A DNA stretch of 64,000 bases, taken from positions 4,533,501 to 4,597,500 of the forward strand of contig NZ_CP097484.1 of NCBI RefSeq assembly GCF_023546765.1, given 5' to 3'. The notes below the pieces were generated by a model that worked only from the letters and a program-made list of their open reading frames with translations, was not told where the DNA came from and made no database searches. Positions 7,972-16,149 of this stretch are shown here, piece after piece (within the stretch, counting starts at the first letter, position 1; each line of letters starts with the position of its first letter). Source of the DNA: Methylobacterium tardum (lineage in GTDB: Bacteria; Pseudomonadota; Alphaproteobacteria; Rhizobiales; Beijerinckiaceae). The translations under genes were made by a program, and so were the position numbers.

Positions 7972-9474
7972 ATGGCCGACGCGACGGTGGATCAAGCTCA
8001 GCTGCGCCAGATCGTGGCCGGCATGAGCGAGGGCGTCATCCTGATCTGCCCGGATCAGACGATCACGTACGCCAACGCCGCCGCTCTAGCGATGCATGGC
8101 GTCGCCGCTCTCGGCGACCTCGGCGAGACGGTGAGCGAGTACCGTCGCAACTTCGTGGTTCACTACCGCAATCATCACGAGATCGGACCCGTGCAGCACC
8201 CGCTCGACCGGGTCCTGGCGGGCGAGCGGTTCCACGATGCCGTCGTGGAAGTCCGCCAAGCGCGCAATCCAGAGCACGTCTGGATGCACCGCATCCGCAA
8301 CATCGTCACAACGGACGAGAAAGGACGGCCCAGCGCCCTCGCTTTGATCCTGCAGGACGTGAGCGACCGCTACGAGGCCGAGGCGCGCTTCGAGGCCATG
8401 TTCCGCGCCAACCCCGCGCCGGCTATCGTCTGCCGTCTGGCTGACCTTCGCTACGTCAAGGTCAATCGAGGCTTTCTCGACCTGACCGGCTACGAGCGCG
8501 ACGACGTCCTCGGCCGCTCCTTCAGCCAGATCGATCTGCTCACGGGAGCTGAGCACAGAGCTCAGGCGATCGAGCATCTGCACGCCGGCAAGACGATACC
8601 GCAGATGGAAGCTTGCCTGCGCGTGCCCAAGGATGCGGACAAGTACGTCATCGTGGCCGGTCACCCCATCGTCATGCCGGGCGGCACACCGTGCATGTTG
8701 TTCACCTTCGCGGATCTGGAAGACCGCCGCAAAGCCGAAGCCGAGTTGCGCGCGAGCGAGGAGCGCTTCGCCAAGGCCTTCTCACTCAACCCGATCCCGA
8801 CCGTACTCCTGAGCGCGGACGAGCACGTCCCGTCCAGCGCCAACGAGGCCTTCGCGCACCTGTTCGGGACGCCGGAGAACCGCGCGGAGGCGGCGGCCCT
8901 TTGGACCGACCAGAGTGAACGTGAGCGCTTCCGGTGTGAGCTCGAACGCCACGGACAGGTTCGTGGCTTCGAGGCTAGACTGCGGACGCAGGACGGTGGG
9001 GAGTGTGCCTGCTCGCTCACGGCCGTGCGGGTGACCATAGACAGTGCACCCTACATCCTGTGCGCTGTGCAGGACATCGCCGAGCGCAAGCGCAACGAGC
9101 AGGAGCTAGCCAAGGCCATCGAGGCGGTGATGGGCGACGCTTCCTGGTTCAGCCGTGGCGTGATCGAGAAGCTAGCGGCATTGCGCAACCCTTCTGACGG
9201 GGAGACCGCATCGATCGCTGTCGAGGCGCTCACGGCCCGCGAGCGGGACATGCTCACTCGCATCTGTGCCGGGGCGAGCGATGCCACGATCGCAGCCGAC
9301 CTCGGGCTGTCGCCCAACACGGTGCGCAACCACGTCACACGGCTCTACCGCAAACTCGGGGTCAACCGCCGCAGTGCCGTTGTGGTCTGGGCACGCGAGC
9401 GCGGGATCGGCGCCGAGCCGCTGATCGATCGCCCAAAGGGACGCAAGTTGGTGCGAAAACACCAAGCGGATTAG
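7972..9474 (+). CDS. Triple-PAS sensor / LuxR-type transcriptional regulator
   Basis: 500 residues from the ATG at 7972 (MADATVDQ); an in-frame start at 7948 is possible. Three PAS domains: about 10-125 (GMSEGVILICPDQTITYANA), about 135-255 (ANPAPAIVCRLADLRYVKVN and GYERDDVLGRSFSQID) and about 260-370 (SLNPIPTVLLSADEHVPSSA). The C-terminus, about 415-475, is a LuxR/GerE helix-turn-helix: ALTARERDMLTRICAG, then DATIAADLGLSPNTVRNHVT and RLYRKLGV. It is cytoplasmic with no membrane segment, so the signal is intracellular. It sits directly upstream of the stress-protein cluster and could control it; that link is inference from position. Confidence 0.87.
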   Translation: MADATVDQAQLRQIVAGMSEGVILICPDQTITYANAAALAMHGVAALGDLGETVSEYRRNFVVHYRNHHEIGPVQHPLDRVLAGERFHDAVVEVRQARNPEHVWMHRIRNIVTTDEKGRPSALALILQDVSDRYEAEARFEAMFRANPAPAIVCRLADLRYVKVNRGFLDLTGYERDDVLGRSFSQIDLLTGAEHRAQAIEHLHAGKTIPQMEACLRVPKDADKYVIVAGHPIVMPGGTPCMLFTFADLEDRRKAEAELRASEERFAKAFSLNPIPTVLLSADEHVPSSANEAFAHLFGTPENRAEAAALWTDQSERERFRCELERHGQVRGFEARLRTQDGGECACSLTAVRVTIDSAPYILCAVQDIAERKRNEQELAKAIEAVMGDASWFSRGVIEKLAALRNPSDGETASIAVEALTARERDMLTRICAGASDATIAADLGLSPNTVRNHVTRLYRKLGVNRRSAVVVWARERGIGAEPLIDRPKGRKLVRKHQAD

Positions 9475-9596
9475 TGCAAAATACTCGCATGTAAATCGTC
9501 GGAACTTTGCGTATTTCGCGTTCTTGTTAGGATACCGACGCGCTCACTGCGAGCATCTCGTCCATGAACTCCAGTGTTCAAGCGAGGTGCTGCGTG

Positions 9597-9800
9597 ATGA
9601 GCCGTGCCGGAAAGGGGCTCTCGCCCGAGCATGCACGGGCTCTGATCAAGCAGGCGATCGGCATCATCAACGGTGATCGACAGCTAGTGGCGGAAGCGAC
9701 AGCCGAGATAGCCGTGATCCGGGCCGCCAGCTCACCCGAGGAGCAGGTGCGAGGTCGTCCTCGCTCTCGCAAGAAGCCGCCCCTCTCTCAGGGCACCTGA
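9597..9800 (+). CDS. Small basic protein, unknown
   Basis: 67 residues from the ATG at 9597, preceded by GCGAGG about 10 bases upstream; the in-frame ATG at 9564 lacks such a site. The body (LSPEHARALIKQAIGIINGD then RQLVAEATAEIAVIRA) is helical and the tail is basic (GRPRSRKKPP). Codons are GC-rich at third positions. It lies between the PAS-LuxR regulator and the stress cluster on the same strand. No family recognised. Confidence 0.5.
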   Translation: MSRAGKGLSPEHARALIKQAIGIINGDRQLVAEATAEIAVIRAASSPEEQVRGRPRSRKKPPLSQGT

Positions 9801-9942
9801 CACGTCTCACACCGAACCGCTCAGGCAGACAGCCGACGTCGCTACTCGTCTGGATCTTCCTGGGCGACGCAACAGGCTTCACCGGCATCAAGCCGGACGG
9901 CGGATGCGGCCGTACTCTGAGCTCACGAAGGACGCGCCGGCC

Positions 9943-10449
9943 ATGACCGCTCACGAACCGAATCAGCGAGAGCAGCGGCAGCCGACTCACCAGGACGAGG
10001 CTCCGACGCAGCTCGCGACCGGCGAGAGCCTTGCGATCCCGGTGGTCGAGGAGACTGCCCGGATCGAGAAGCAGGTCGTCGAAACCGGTCGAGTCCGGGT
10101 CAGGACCGAGACGGAGACGCACGATCAGATCCTGCGCGAGAGCCTGCGCAGCGACAGCGTCGCAGTAACCCGGGTGCCGGTGAACCGTACACTCGCCGCT
10201 GGCGAAGCTGCGCCGGTTGCCCGGGTCGAGGACGGGGTGACGATCATCCCAGTCCTGGAAGAGATCCTCGTCGTCGAGAAGCGCCTCGTCCTGAAGGAAG
10301 AGGTGCACATCCGCAAGGCTTCTGCGGATGAGGACGTCGAGGTCCCGGTGACGCTGCGCCGGCAGCGCGCCGTGGTCGAACGCCTGTCGGCCGACGGGCA
10401 AACCACCGACACGACAGCCCAAACGGGTTCAGAGGAGACCTCATCATGA
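9943..10449 (+). CDS. YsnF/AvaK (DUF2382) domain stress protein
   Basis: 168 residues from the ATG at 9943 (MTAHEPNQREQ); the frame opens at 9904. Two halves of the YsnF/AvaK (DUF2382) beta-rich domain are visible: LAIPVVEETARIEKQVVETG, then RVRVRTETETHDQI, and VTIIPVLEEILVVEKRLVLK followed by EEVHIRKAS. The family is named after Bacillus YsnF, a general stress protein, and the cyanobacterial akinete marker AvaK. Stop and next start overlap (ATG at 10446 within the last codons), so it is translationally coupled with the following YsnF gene. Confidence 0.87.
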   Translation: MTAHEPNQREQRQPTHQDEAPTQLATGESLAIPVVEETARIEKQVVETGRVRVRTETETHDQILRESLRSDSVAVTRVPVNRTLAAGEAAPVARVEDGVTIIPVLEEILVVEKRLVLKEEVHIRKASADEDVEVPVTLRRQRAVVERLSADGQTTDTTAQTGSEETSS

Positions 10450-11363
10450 CGCAGACGATCACCGCGCTGTTCGACAAGCCCGCCGAGGCACAGGCCGCGC
10501 AAGCCAAACTCGTGGCCGCCGGCATCCCGCAATCGGCGATCAAGCTCGTGCAGGGCGCGCAGACAGCGCGCACGAGCGGCTCGTACGACTACCACAAGGA
10601 CGAGGGCGGCTTCTGGGGTTCGCTCAAGGACTTCTTCATGCCTGAGGAGGATCGCTACGCCTACAGCGAGGGTCTGAGCCGCGGCGGCACGTTGCTCACG
10701 GTGCAGACCGATCAGGCCCAACTCGAGACCGCCTACGACATCCTGGAGCAGAACGGCTCGGTCGATCTCGACCAGCGCGAGGCCTCCTGGCGCAAGGAAG
10801 GCTGGGGCGGGTACTCGGCGACGGGCGGCACGACCACAGCCACGGGCGGCACCACTGCGGCGACCGGCTCTACTGCTGGGACGTCCGGAGCGGCGGCCTA
10901 CGCGGCAGGTGAGCGCTCTGCAGCGGGAGCGATGGCTGGCGGGAAGGACTACATCCCGGTCGTCGAGGAGCGGCTCAACGTCGGCAAGCGCGTGGCCGAG
11001 AGTGGTCGGGTGCGGGTGCGCTCCTACGTCGTCGAGAAGCCGGTCGAGGAGCAGGTCACATTGCGCGACGAGACCGTCCACGTTGACCGGCGGCCGGTCG
11101 ATCGCGCGCCCACTGCGGCCGACGAGGCCCTGTTCGAGAACCGGGTCATCGAGGCGACCGAGATGCGCGAGCAGGCGGTGGTCAACAAGGACGCCCGCGT
11201 GGTCGAGGAAGTCGGCATCCACAAGGACGCCGGGCAGCGTACCGAGACGGTAACCGACAAAGTCCGCCGGACCGAGGTCGAGGTCGAGGACGAGCGCGGG
11301 AATGTCAGCCGCACCGGCACCACCGGTACGACCACCGGCACCACGCCGCGCAAGCCTGTCTGA
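10446..11363 (+). CDS. YflT-like plus YsnF/AvaK domain stress protein
   Basis: 305 residues. Residues about 3-100 resemble the general-stress-protein-17M (YflT) domain: ITALFDKPAEAQAAQAKLVA then AGIPQSAIKLV and AYSEGLSRGGTLLTVQ. A low-complexity Thr/Gly linker (TGGTTTATGGTTAATG) spans about 120-150. Residues about 168-290 are YsnF/AvaK: DYIPVVEERLNVGKRVAESG, RVRVRSYVVEKPVEEQVTLR and ENRVIEATEMREQAVVNKDA. It overlaps the previous gene by four bases and shares the AYSEGxxRGGxLLTV motif with the product at 11924, so the cluster arose in part by duplication. Likely cytoplasmic stress role; mechanism unknown. Confidence 0.87.
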   Translation: MTQTITALFDKPAEAQAAQAKLVAAGIPQSAIKLVQGAQTARTSGSYDYHKDEGGFWGSLKDFFMPEEDRYAYSEGLSRGGTLLTVQTDQAQLETAYDILEQNGSVDLDQREASWRKEGWGGYSATGGTTTATGGTTAATGSTAGTSGAAAYAAGERSAAGAMAGGKDYIPVVEERLNVGKRVAESGRVRVRSYVVEKPVEEQVTLRDETVHVDRRPVDRAPTAADEALFENRVIEATEMREQAVVNKDARVVEEVGIHKDAGQRTETVTDKVRRTEVEVEDERGNVSRTGTTGTTTGTTPRKPV

Positions 11364-11483
11364 ACGTCCTCGACGGAACTGCCCGGCGCTCCTCAGCGCT
11401 GGGCAGCCCAACCCGCGCGTCGACGCCAGCCAGACCGGCGGCCCCACGCCCACAGCGTGTCTCAAGAATACAGGAACACTGCC

Positions 11484-11870
11484 ATGTCGCTCGACCGTAC
11501 GTTCCTCGTCCTGCTGCCGCTGCTCGCAGCAACCCCGGCTCTCGCCCAGACCACCGTCACGGGTCAGCCGGCCACCGGCGGTGCGTCGAGTGCGACGTCC
11601 GGCGGGCAGCAGGCTGTCACGCGCCCCAACACCGACCACGCTCAAGATGGCAAGCCGGCGAGCACGGACGCGGTCACGACGGTTAAGCTGGAGAAGGGCG
11701 CCAACAGCTTCACCGAGGGTGAAGCCCGCCGGCGCTTGGAGAAGGCCGGCTTCCACGATGTCAGAGACCTGAAGAAGGACGCCGACGGTATTTGGGGTGG
11801 CAGCGCGATGATGAACGGCAAGCCAGCCAGCGTCGGTCTCGACTTCAAGGGCAATGTCGCCGTTCGGTAG
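11484..11870 (+). CDS. Small secreted PepSY-like protein
   Basis: 128 residues from the ATG at 11484 (MSLDRTFLVLLPLL), with an AGGAAC ribosome site; the frame starts earlier at 11457. A signal peptide ends at ATPALAQ. After a low-complexity Ser/Thr/Gly stretch comes a compact domain about 70-128: ANSFTEGEARRRLEKAGFHD then VRDLKKDADGIWGG and PASVGLDFKGNVAVR, which has the helix-then-beta pattern of PepSY domains. Such proteins recur near YsnF genes in Methylobacterium. Periplasmic; role unknown. Confidence 0.75.
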   Translation: MSLDRTFLVLLPLLAATPALAQTTVTGQPATGGASSATSGGQQAVTRPNTDHAQDGKPASTDAVTTVKLEKGANSFTEGEARRRLEKAGFHDVRDLKKDADGIWGGSAMMNGKPASVGLDFKGNVAVR

Positions 11871-11923
11871 CCGCACACCGCACTGGCCCGCTTTCCAGAT
11901 CTTTGTTCTTCTTGGAGTTTCCC

Positions 11924-12634
11924 ATGACCACGTGCACCCTGACTGCACTCTACGACCGCTATGAAGATGCCACGACCGCGGTGACGAAGCTGGAGGCTGC
12001 AGGTGTCCCGCACAGCGACATCAGCCTCGTGAGCAACAAGTCGGAGACCACGCCTGAAGAAGATGGCCACACAGCTGAACACGCGGCGACCGGGACGGGG
12101 GCAGGCGCGACGCTCGGGACTGTCCTGGGCGGTGGTGCGGGTCTGCTGGCCGGGCTCGGGCTGATGGCGATCCCCGGTGTCGGCCCGGTCGTCGCGGCAG
12201 GCTGGCTCGTGGCGACGCTGACCGGTGCAGGCATCGGCGCAGCCGCTGGCGGGCTTGCAGGCTCCCTGGCCGGCGCAGGCGTCAGCGAGCGCGACGCACA
12301 CGCCTACTCGGAGGGGGTGAGGCGGGGCGGATCGCTCCTGACCGTGCGCACCGACGAGACTCGCTCCGGTGCCGTCGAGCGCATCCTGGAGGAGCACGGC
12401 GCCATTGATCTCGATGAGCGTGCGGAAGGTTGGCAGCGGGACGGCTGGACAGGGCCGGCCTCAGACGCGGTCGAGCCCGCTCGTGTCAGCACCGACACGT
12501 CCACGCTCATCGGGCCTGATGCCGCAGCGGGATCGGCCGTGCGCCAGAGCGATGCGGTGAGCGGCAGTGCCGTGCAGGATGGCGGTGCGCTTTCGGGTGC
12601 GCGTCGGGTCCGCGTCTACAATCACCCGCTCTGA
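11924..12634 (+). CDS. YflT-like stress protein with glycine-zipper insert
   Basis: 236 residues from the ATG at 11924, preceded by TTGGAG. Residues 3-40 (LTALYDRYEDATTAVTKLEA, then AGVPHSDISLVSN) are the YflT/GSP17M start. Residues about 50-120 are a glycine-rich double membrane-inserting or zipper segment (GTVLGGGAGLLAGLGLMAIP and GAGIGAAAGGLAGSLAGAGV). The closing part repeats AYSEGVRRGGSLLTVRTDET and IDLDERAEGWQRDGW, also found in the product at 10446. Probably an envelope-associated stress protein; inference from sequence pattern. Confidence 0.8.
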   Translation: MTTCTLTALYDRYEDATTAVTKLEAAGVPHSDISLVSNKSETTPEEDGHTAEHAATGTGAGATLGTVLGGGAGLLAGLGLMAIPGVGPVVAAGWLVATLTGAGIGAAAGGLAGSLAGAGVSERDAHAYSEGVRRGGSLLTVRTDETRSGAVERILEEHGAIDLDERAEGWQRDGWTGPASDAVEPARVSTDTSTLIGPDAAAGSAVRQSDAVSGSAVQDGGALSGARRVRVYNHPL

Positions 12635-12780
12635 GGAACCATTCCAGGGGGCGGCACGGCTTCCGTCGGCCGCGAACGAGCGAACATGCCGTTCGGCCAG
12701 CGCGGGGCTGGACATGCCAGAGCCGCCCCTGCGCCGCTGAGTTGGCGGACAGCAAACCGATTATTTGAGGAGCAGCAATC

Positions 12781-13301
12781 ATGGGTCTTCTCGACGGCAT
12801 CATCGGCAGCGTGGTCGGCGGCAATGCCGGCCAGCAGCAGGGTGCGGGTACAAACCCGCTCGCCGGCATCCTGATGAGCCTGCTCGCGGCCAAGGCCGGC
12901 GGCAGTGCTGGAGGGCTCGGCAACATTTTGGGCAATCTCGGCGGCGGACCAGGTGGCGCAGGCGGCTCTGGCCCGAACGGCTCCGGCCAGGGGGCAGCCT
13001 CGGAGGCCTGCTCGGCGGAGCGGCTGGAGCCGGCGGTCTCGGTGCCTTGGTGGAGCAGTTCACCCGTGCCGGGCACGGCGACACGATCAACTCTTGGATT
13101 GGCTCGGGGCAGAACCAGCCAATCGCGCCTCAGGATCTCGGCGCCGCACTCGGTCCTGAAACGGTGGGTCAGCTCTCCCAGCAGACAGGCATGGGCAGCA
13201 ACGACCTCTTGTCCCAGCTCTCACATCTTCTACCGGGTGTGGTGGATCAGCTCACGCCGCACGGCCGGATGCCGACCGAGCAGGAGCATGCACAATGGTA
13301 G
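12781..13301 (+). pseudogene. YidB-like (DUF937) protein, frameshifted
   Basis: The gene starts at 12781 (MGLLDGIIGSVVGGNAG) with GGAG upstream and reads as a YidB/DUF937 protein up to SGPNGSGQG. In the next frame from about 12990 the family continues in full: GGSLGGLLGGAAGAGGLGAL, then VEQFTRAGHGDTINSWIGSG and LSQQTGMGSNDLLSQLSHLL, ending at 13301. Adding one G in the run of five G at 12990-12994 restores a single frame of about 174 codons. As printed, the first frame would run on to 13416 with unrelated residues. YidB-like proteins are small glycine-rich proteins of unknown role. Real mutation or sequence error cannot be told apart here. Confidence 0.8.
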
Positions 13302-13540
13302 GTTGCCGGCCGCCCACGGCCGCTCGGCTCATCCGGCCGTGAACATCTTCGGGTCGCGGACCCGCAGGGCGCGGTGTCTCGCGATCTCGCCCATCAACCG
13401 GTTTTTGGTTTCTTGAGGAGATCGGTCGGATATGTCTCGGCCTCGGTGTCGATGGTGAATGGCTGAGGGTCCAAGATGTGCCTCTCGCTTGGATTGGCCG
13501 GGTCCGCCTGCGCGGGCATTTTCGTGCGCTCCCCTCGCGG

Positions 13541-13807
13541 TCAGTTCAGAGCTTCCGGTCTCCATCCGATGAACGGCGCCAAGCCCGAGGCGTCGACCAT
13601 CGCGGTGAAAGCGTCATAGGCTTCTTGGTCCGTTGCGTAGGTCTCCTGCCAGACGGTGGACCCGCCGGACGACAGATCGATCACCCCTAGCCGCCACCGA
13701 TCTTGCGTGCCGAAGAAGCGGTAGATCTCAACGTCGACGGATTCACCATCGCGGCTGAAGGTGCCGGACAGTGGGGAGTGCTCGTACTCGTGATCGTCGC
13801 CGTCCAT
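13541..13807 (-). CDS. Small acidic protein, unknown function
   Basis: 88 residues from the ATG at 13807 (MDGDDHEYEHSPLSG), with AAGGGCGG upstream; the open frame extends to 13867 but without a better start. The sequence SGTFSRDGESVDVEIYRF, then DRWRLGVIDLSSGGSTVWQE and AYDAFTAMVDASGLAPFI, is beta-beta-alpha in character and not a shadow. Related short proteins occur as Methylobacterium ORFans. No known domain. Confidence 0.6.
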   Translation of the reverse strand: MDGDDHEYEHSPLSGTFSRDGESVDVEIYRFFGTQDRWRLGVIDLSSGGSTVWQETYATDQEAYDAFTAMVDASGLAPFIGWRPEALN

Positions 13808-13883
13808 AGCCGCCGCCCTTATCACCGCGCGTCGCGCATCTACCGCACCGGTTTCAGCACGGGACAACCCTGCGAAATGAGGA

Positions 13884-15188
13884 TCATTGGGTTAACAGCA
13901 GGCGTCCACCGATGTTGCCGACGCCGCTCGGAACCGGGACGTCGCTGGCCGAGTACATGGCGTTCATCGTCAGGTTCGCGGAGCTGGCCACTTTTAGCTG
14001 CCGGGATACGATCACGGTGTAGGCCGACTGATCGGCCACAGCTCCGTGCGAGTCGACCGTCAGCTTGCCACGCGGCATGTAGATCGTTCCCAAGAGCTGG
14101 TGAGCGCCGTTGCTGGAGATCCTGTGCTCGCGCAGGAGAGGGGCTGTCGGGTCCTCATAGAAGAGCAGGCCCGACATTGGGCCATCCTTCGGAGCCGTGA
14201 GGTCGATCGTGCTCGCCGCCGTCAGGTTGAGCGTGGTCTGCTGGTTTTTAAGGTAGATCCCCACATACGAGCCCGTCAGGGTTGCGTTGCCGTCGACCGT
14301 GAGCGGTCCCGTGTCGATGATGTAGACGCCCTGTGACAGGGTCGCAGTCGCACCAGATGTGACCTTCAGGCCGTTGCAGTACGTGCACGGCGATAGCGTC
14401 CTTGAGCTCGTCACGACCGTGTTCGTGTACGTGCAGCCGGATGAACTCGGGGGCGCAATGACGGCCAGCGGATCCTTGAGGCTGGGGCACCCGGATTTCG
14501 GGCCGGGCTGCGGCGAGTTCGACGTGCTGACCGCGCTACCGCCGGCCGAGCAAATGCTGGTGGCGAGGATTGTGGCTTGGTTCTGCAGGGTGACGCCGCT
14601 TGGGCTGGCCGAGTCCGAGTAAACCGAGCACTGCGACGCGGTCACGGACGCCTGATCCTGAGCCGTCAGGGTTCCATCTGAGGATGGATCGAGTGCCAGG
14701 ACACACAGCCGTGTCTTGCCGACCAAGCTGGATCGTGCGCCCACGTTGATCGTCGCCGACGGCACGCCGAAGATCTTGCCGAAGGCCAGCGGGAAGATCT
14801 CCTGCGTCTGGGCGCTGACGCTAGTTCCGTCGGCACTGATGCTCACCTGGACGGTGAATGGCACGCCGGTCGTGGGCTTGGCATTGTCGCGGATCGCCTG
14901 TTCGGTGACGCCGCTGATCGATTGCCTATCTGTGGTGGTCTGCGCCAGCTTGAGCATGTTGCCGCCGGCAAGCGTGCCCACATCTGTGGCCGTCTGTAGC
15001 TGTGTCCGGCGATACGCGAGTCGAGCGTAGTCGATACCTCCGCCTACAAGGCCGACGAGTACCATTGAGCTGAGGGCGAAGATCACGACAACCCCGCCGC
15101 AGCGCTCCCCGCTGAACGCCCGGCTTCGGATGGCCAACTTGCGCAAAGCCACCCCTAAGGGATGTTTCGCCCCCCCGAGCTTCATCAT
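13884..15188 (-). CDS. TadE/TadG-like pilus-assembly protein
   Basis: 434 residues. A short cytoplasmic N-terminus is followed by one membrane helix at about 30-52 (GGVVVIFALSSMVLVGLVGG) and then GIDYARLAYRRTQLQTATD, the classic TadE/TadG N-terminal signature. The long outer part is Ser/Thr-rich with many cysteines (CSVYSDSASPSGVTLQNQ, CTYTNTVVTSSRTLSPCTYC) and repeated beta motifs like GQGVYIIDTGPLTVDG. TadG-like proteins are pseudopilin-like parts of Flp/Tad adhesion systems. No other tad gene is nearby, so it is an orphan copy. Confidence 0.85.
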   Translation of the reverse strand: MMKLGGAKHPLGVALRKLAIRSRAFSGERCGGVVVIFALSSMVLVGLVGGGIDYARLAYRRTQLQTATDVGTLAGGNMLKLAQTTTDRQSISGVTEQAIRDNAKPTTGVPFTVQVSISADGTSVSAQTQEIFPLAFGKIFGVPSATINVGARSSLVGKTRLCVLALDPSSDGTLTAQDQASVTASQCSVYSDSASPSGVTLQNQATILATSICSAGGSAVSTSNSPQPGPKSGCPSLKDPLAVIAPPSSSGCTYTNTVVTSSRTLSPCTYCNGLKVTSGATATLSQGVYIIDTGPLTVDGNATLTGSYVGIYLKNQQTTLNLTAASTIDLTAPKDGPMSGLLFYEDPTAPLLREHRISSNGAHQLLGTIYMPRGKLTVDSHGAVADQSAYTVIVSRQLKVASSANLTMNAMYSASDVPVPSGVGNIGGRLLLTQ

Positions 15189-15335
15189 CCAAAAGCGCCC
15201 CGATTAAAGAATAGGCCACGATATCTACTAGGGGCGAGATGATGAGGCGGTTAATTCGAAGCAGTTCAGCTACTGCCCAATGCACGCTGCTAGATTATGC
15301 TTAACGCATAAGACAACATTGTTGCTGAGTTTTGC

Positions 15336-15815
15336 TTACTGGCGAATGGTAGAGCAGGGGTATGCAGCCCGAAGAGCGCGGCGGAGAGGGACCACGTAAA
15401 CGGTCTGAAGCTCTGTCGGGTGCTGGATCACGTATAGAGAGAACGCGGTCACCGCATCAATCAGCTTGGTGTTCTCGGTTGGGCAGATGGTGTCAGCGGC
15501 GATCTCGGTAGCCAGCATGGTGCGGACCGCACCGAAACACTCGCCCTGCTACCGCATCGAATCCGGATCCTGACGTGAGTGGCCCTTGCGCGCGAACTTG
15601 ATGATCTGGTTGCACCCGCCGATGATATCCTCGGTGGCATCTCCGGTGGGCGAGCTGTGCGCGGCGCTGGCGAGAGACGCCATCACTACCAGAGCTCCTG
15701 CCGTGGTCCCCACAAGGACGCCGAGTCGTGCTGCCGCACGCAGTACGCTGACGGCGCTCGGCTGTGCTTTGAGACCGGCACGACAGGTAGCAGGGCTGGC
15801 GATATGGCGCTTCAT
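15336..15815 (-). pseudogene. Rap1a/Tai-like secreted protein interrupted by an in-frame TAG
   Basis: Reading from the ATG at 15815 (MKRHIASP) gives a signal peptide (LVGTTAGALVVMASLASAAH), then IIGGCNQIIKFARKG and QDPDSMR, then a TAG at 15549-15551. The same frame continues with QGECFGAVRTMLATEIAADT, then ICPTEN and HPTELQTVYVVPLRRALRAA and a final YPC. The layout (early Cys, QGxC, HP near the end, closing YPC) is that of Rap1a/Tai immunity-like small secreted proteins of about 120-130 residues. One change, CAG to TAG before an existing CAG, would explain it. Family name is moderately sure; the interruption is plain in the sequence. Confidence 0.65.
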
Positions 15816-15824
15816 TGGTCCGGT

Positions 15825-16060
15825 TCTGTGACGGCGGTTGCTGCGGCTTGAACCGGGTAATCTGTGACGGCCCGGGCTATCAGGAACAATCGCCTGCAAT
15901 TCGGCAAATACCCTTCGTGGGATCACCACGCCGACGACCTGGCCATCCGCCGCAACGAAGCGGACGGAGACCGTGTTACCCCCATCGATGAATGCGACCC
16001 TGCGGCTGGCGACCAACGAGATCTCGAACTTCGGAGATGGGCGGGCACCGCATGATGTCG
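15825..16060 (-). CDS. Possible small protein fragment upstream of the interrupted gene
   Basis: The frame that holds the Rap1a-like gene is also open upstream and reads FEISLVASRRVAFIDGGNTV, then SVRFVAADGQVVGVVIPRRV and FAELQAIVPDSPG with GC-ending codons. It looks like a short beta-rich Methylobacterium ORFan, but it has no convincing start codon and no stop of its own before MKRHIASP. It may be a separate gene whose stop was lost or a fused leader. Listed with low confidence; boundaries approximate. Confidence 0.3.
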
Positions 16061-16149
16061 TGCGCCGAGCCGACGCCGAGCTATGGATCGGCTCAGTGAC
16101 GTGCCGGGCGACCGGGTGGACCGATCGGCCTCTCTCAACCCTCAGCAGG

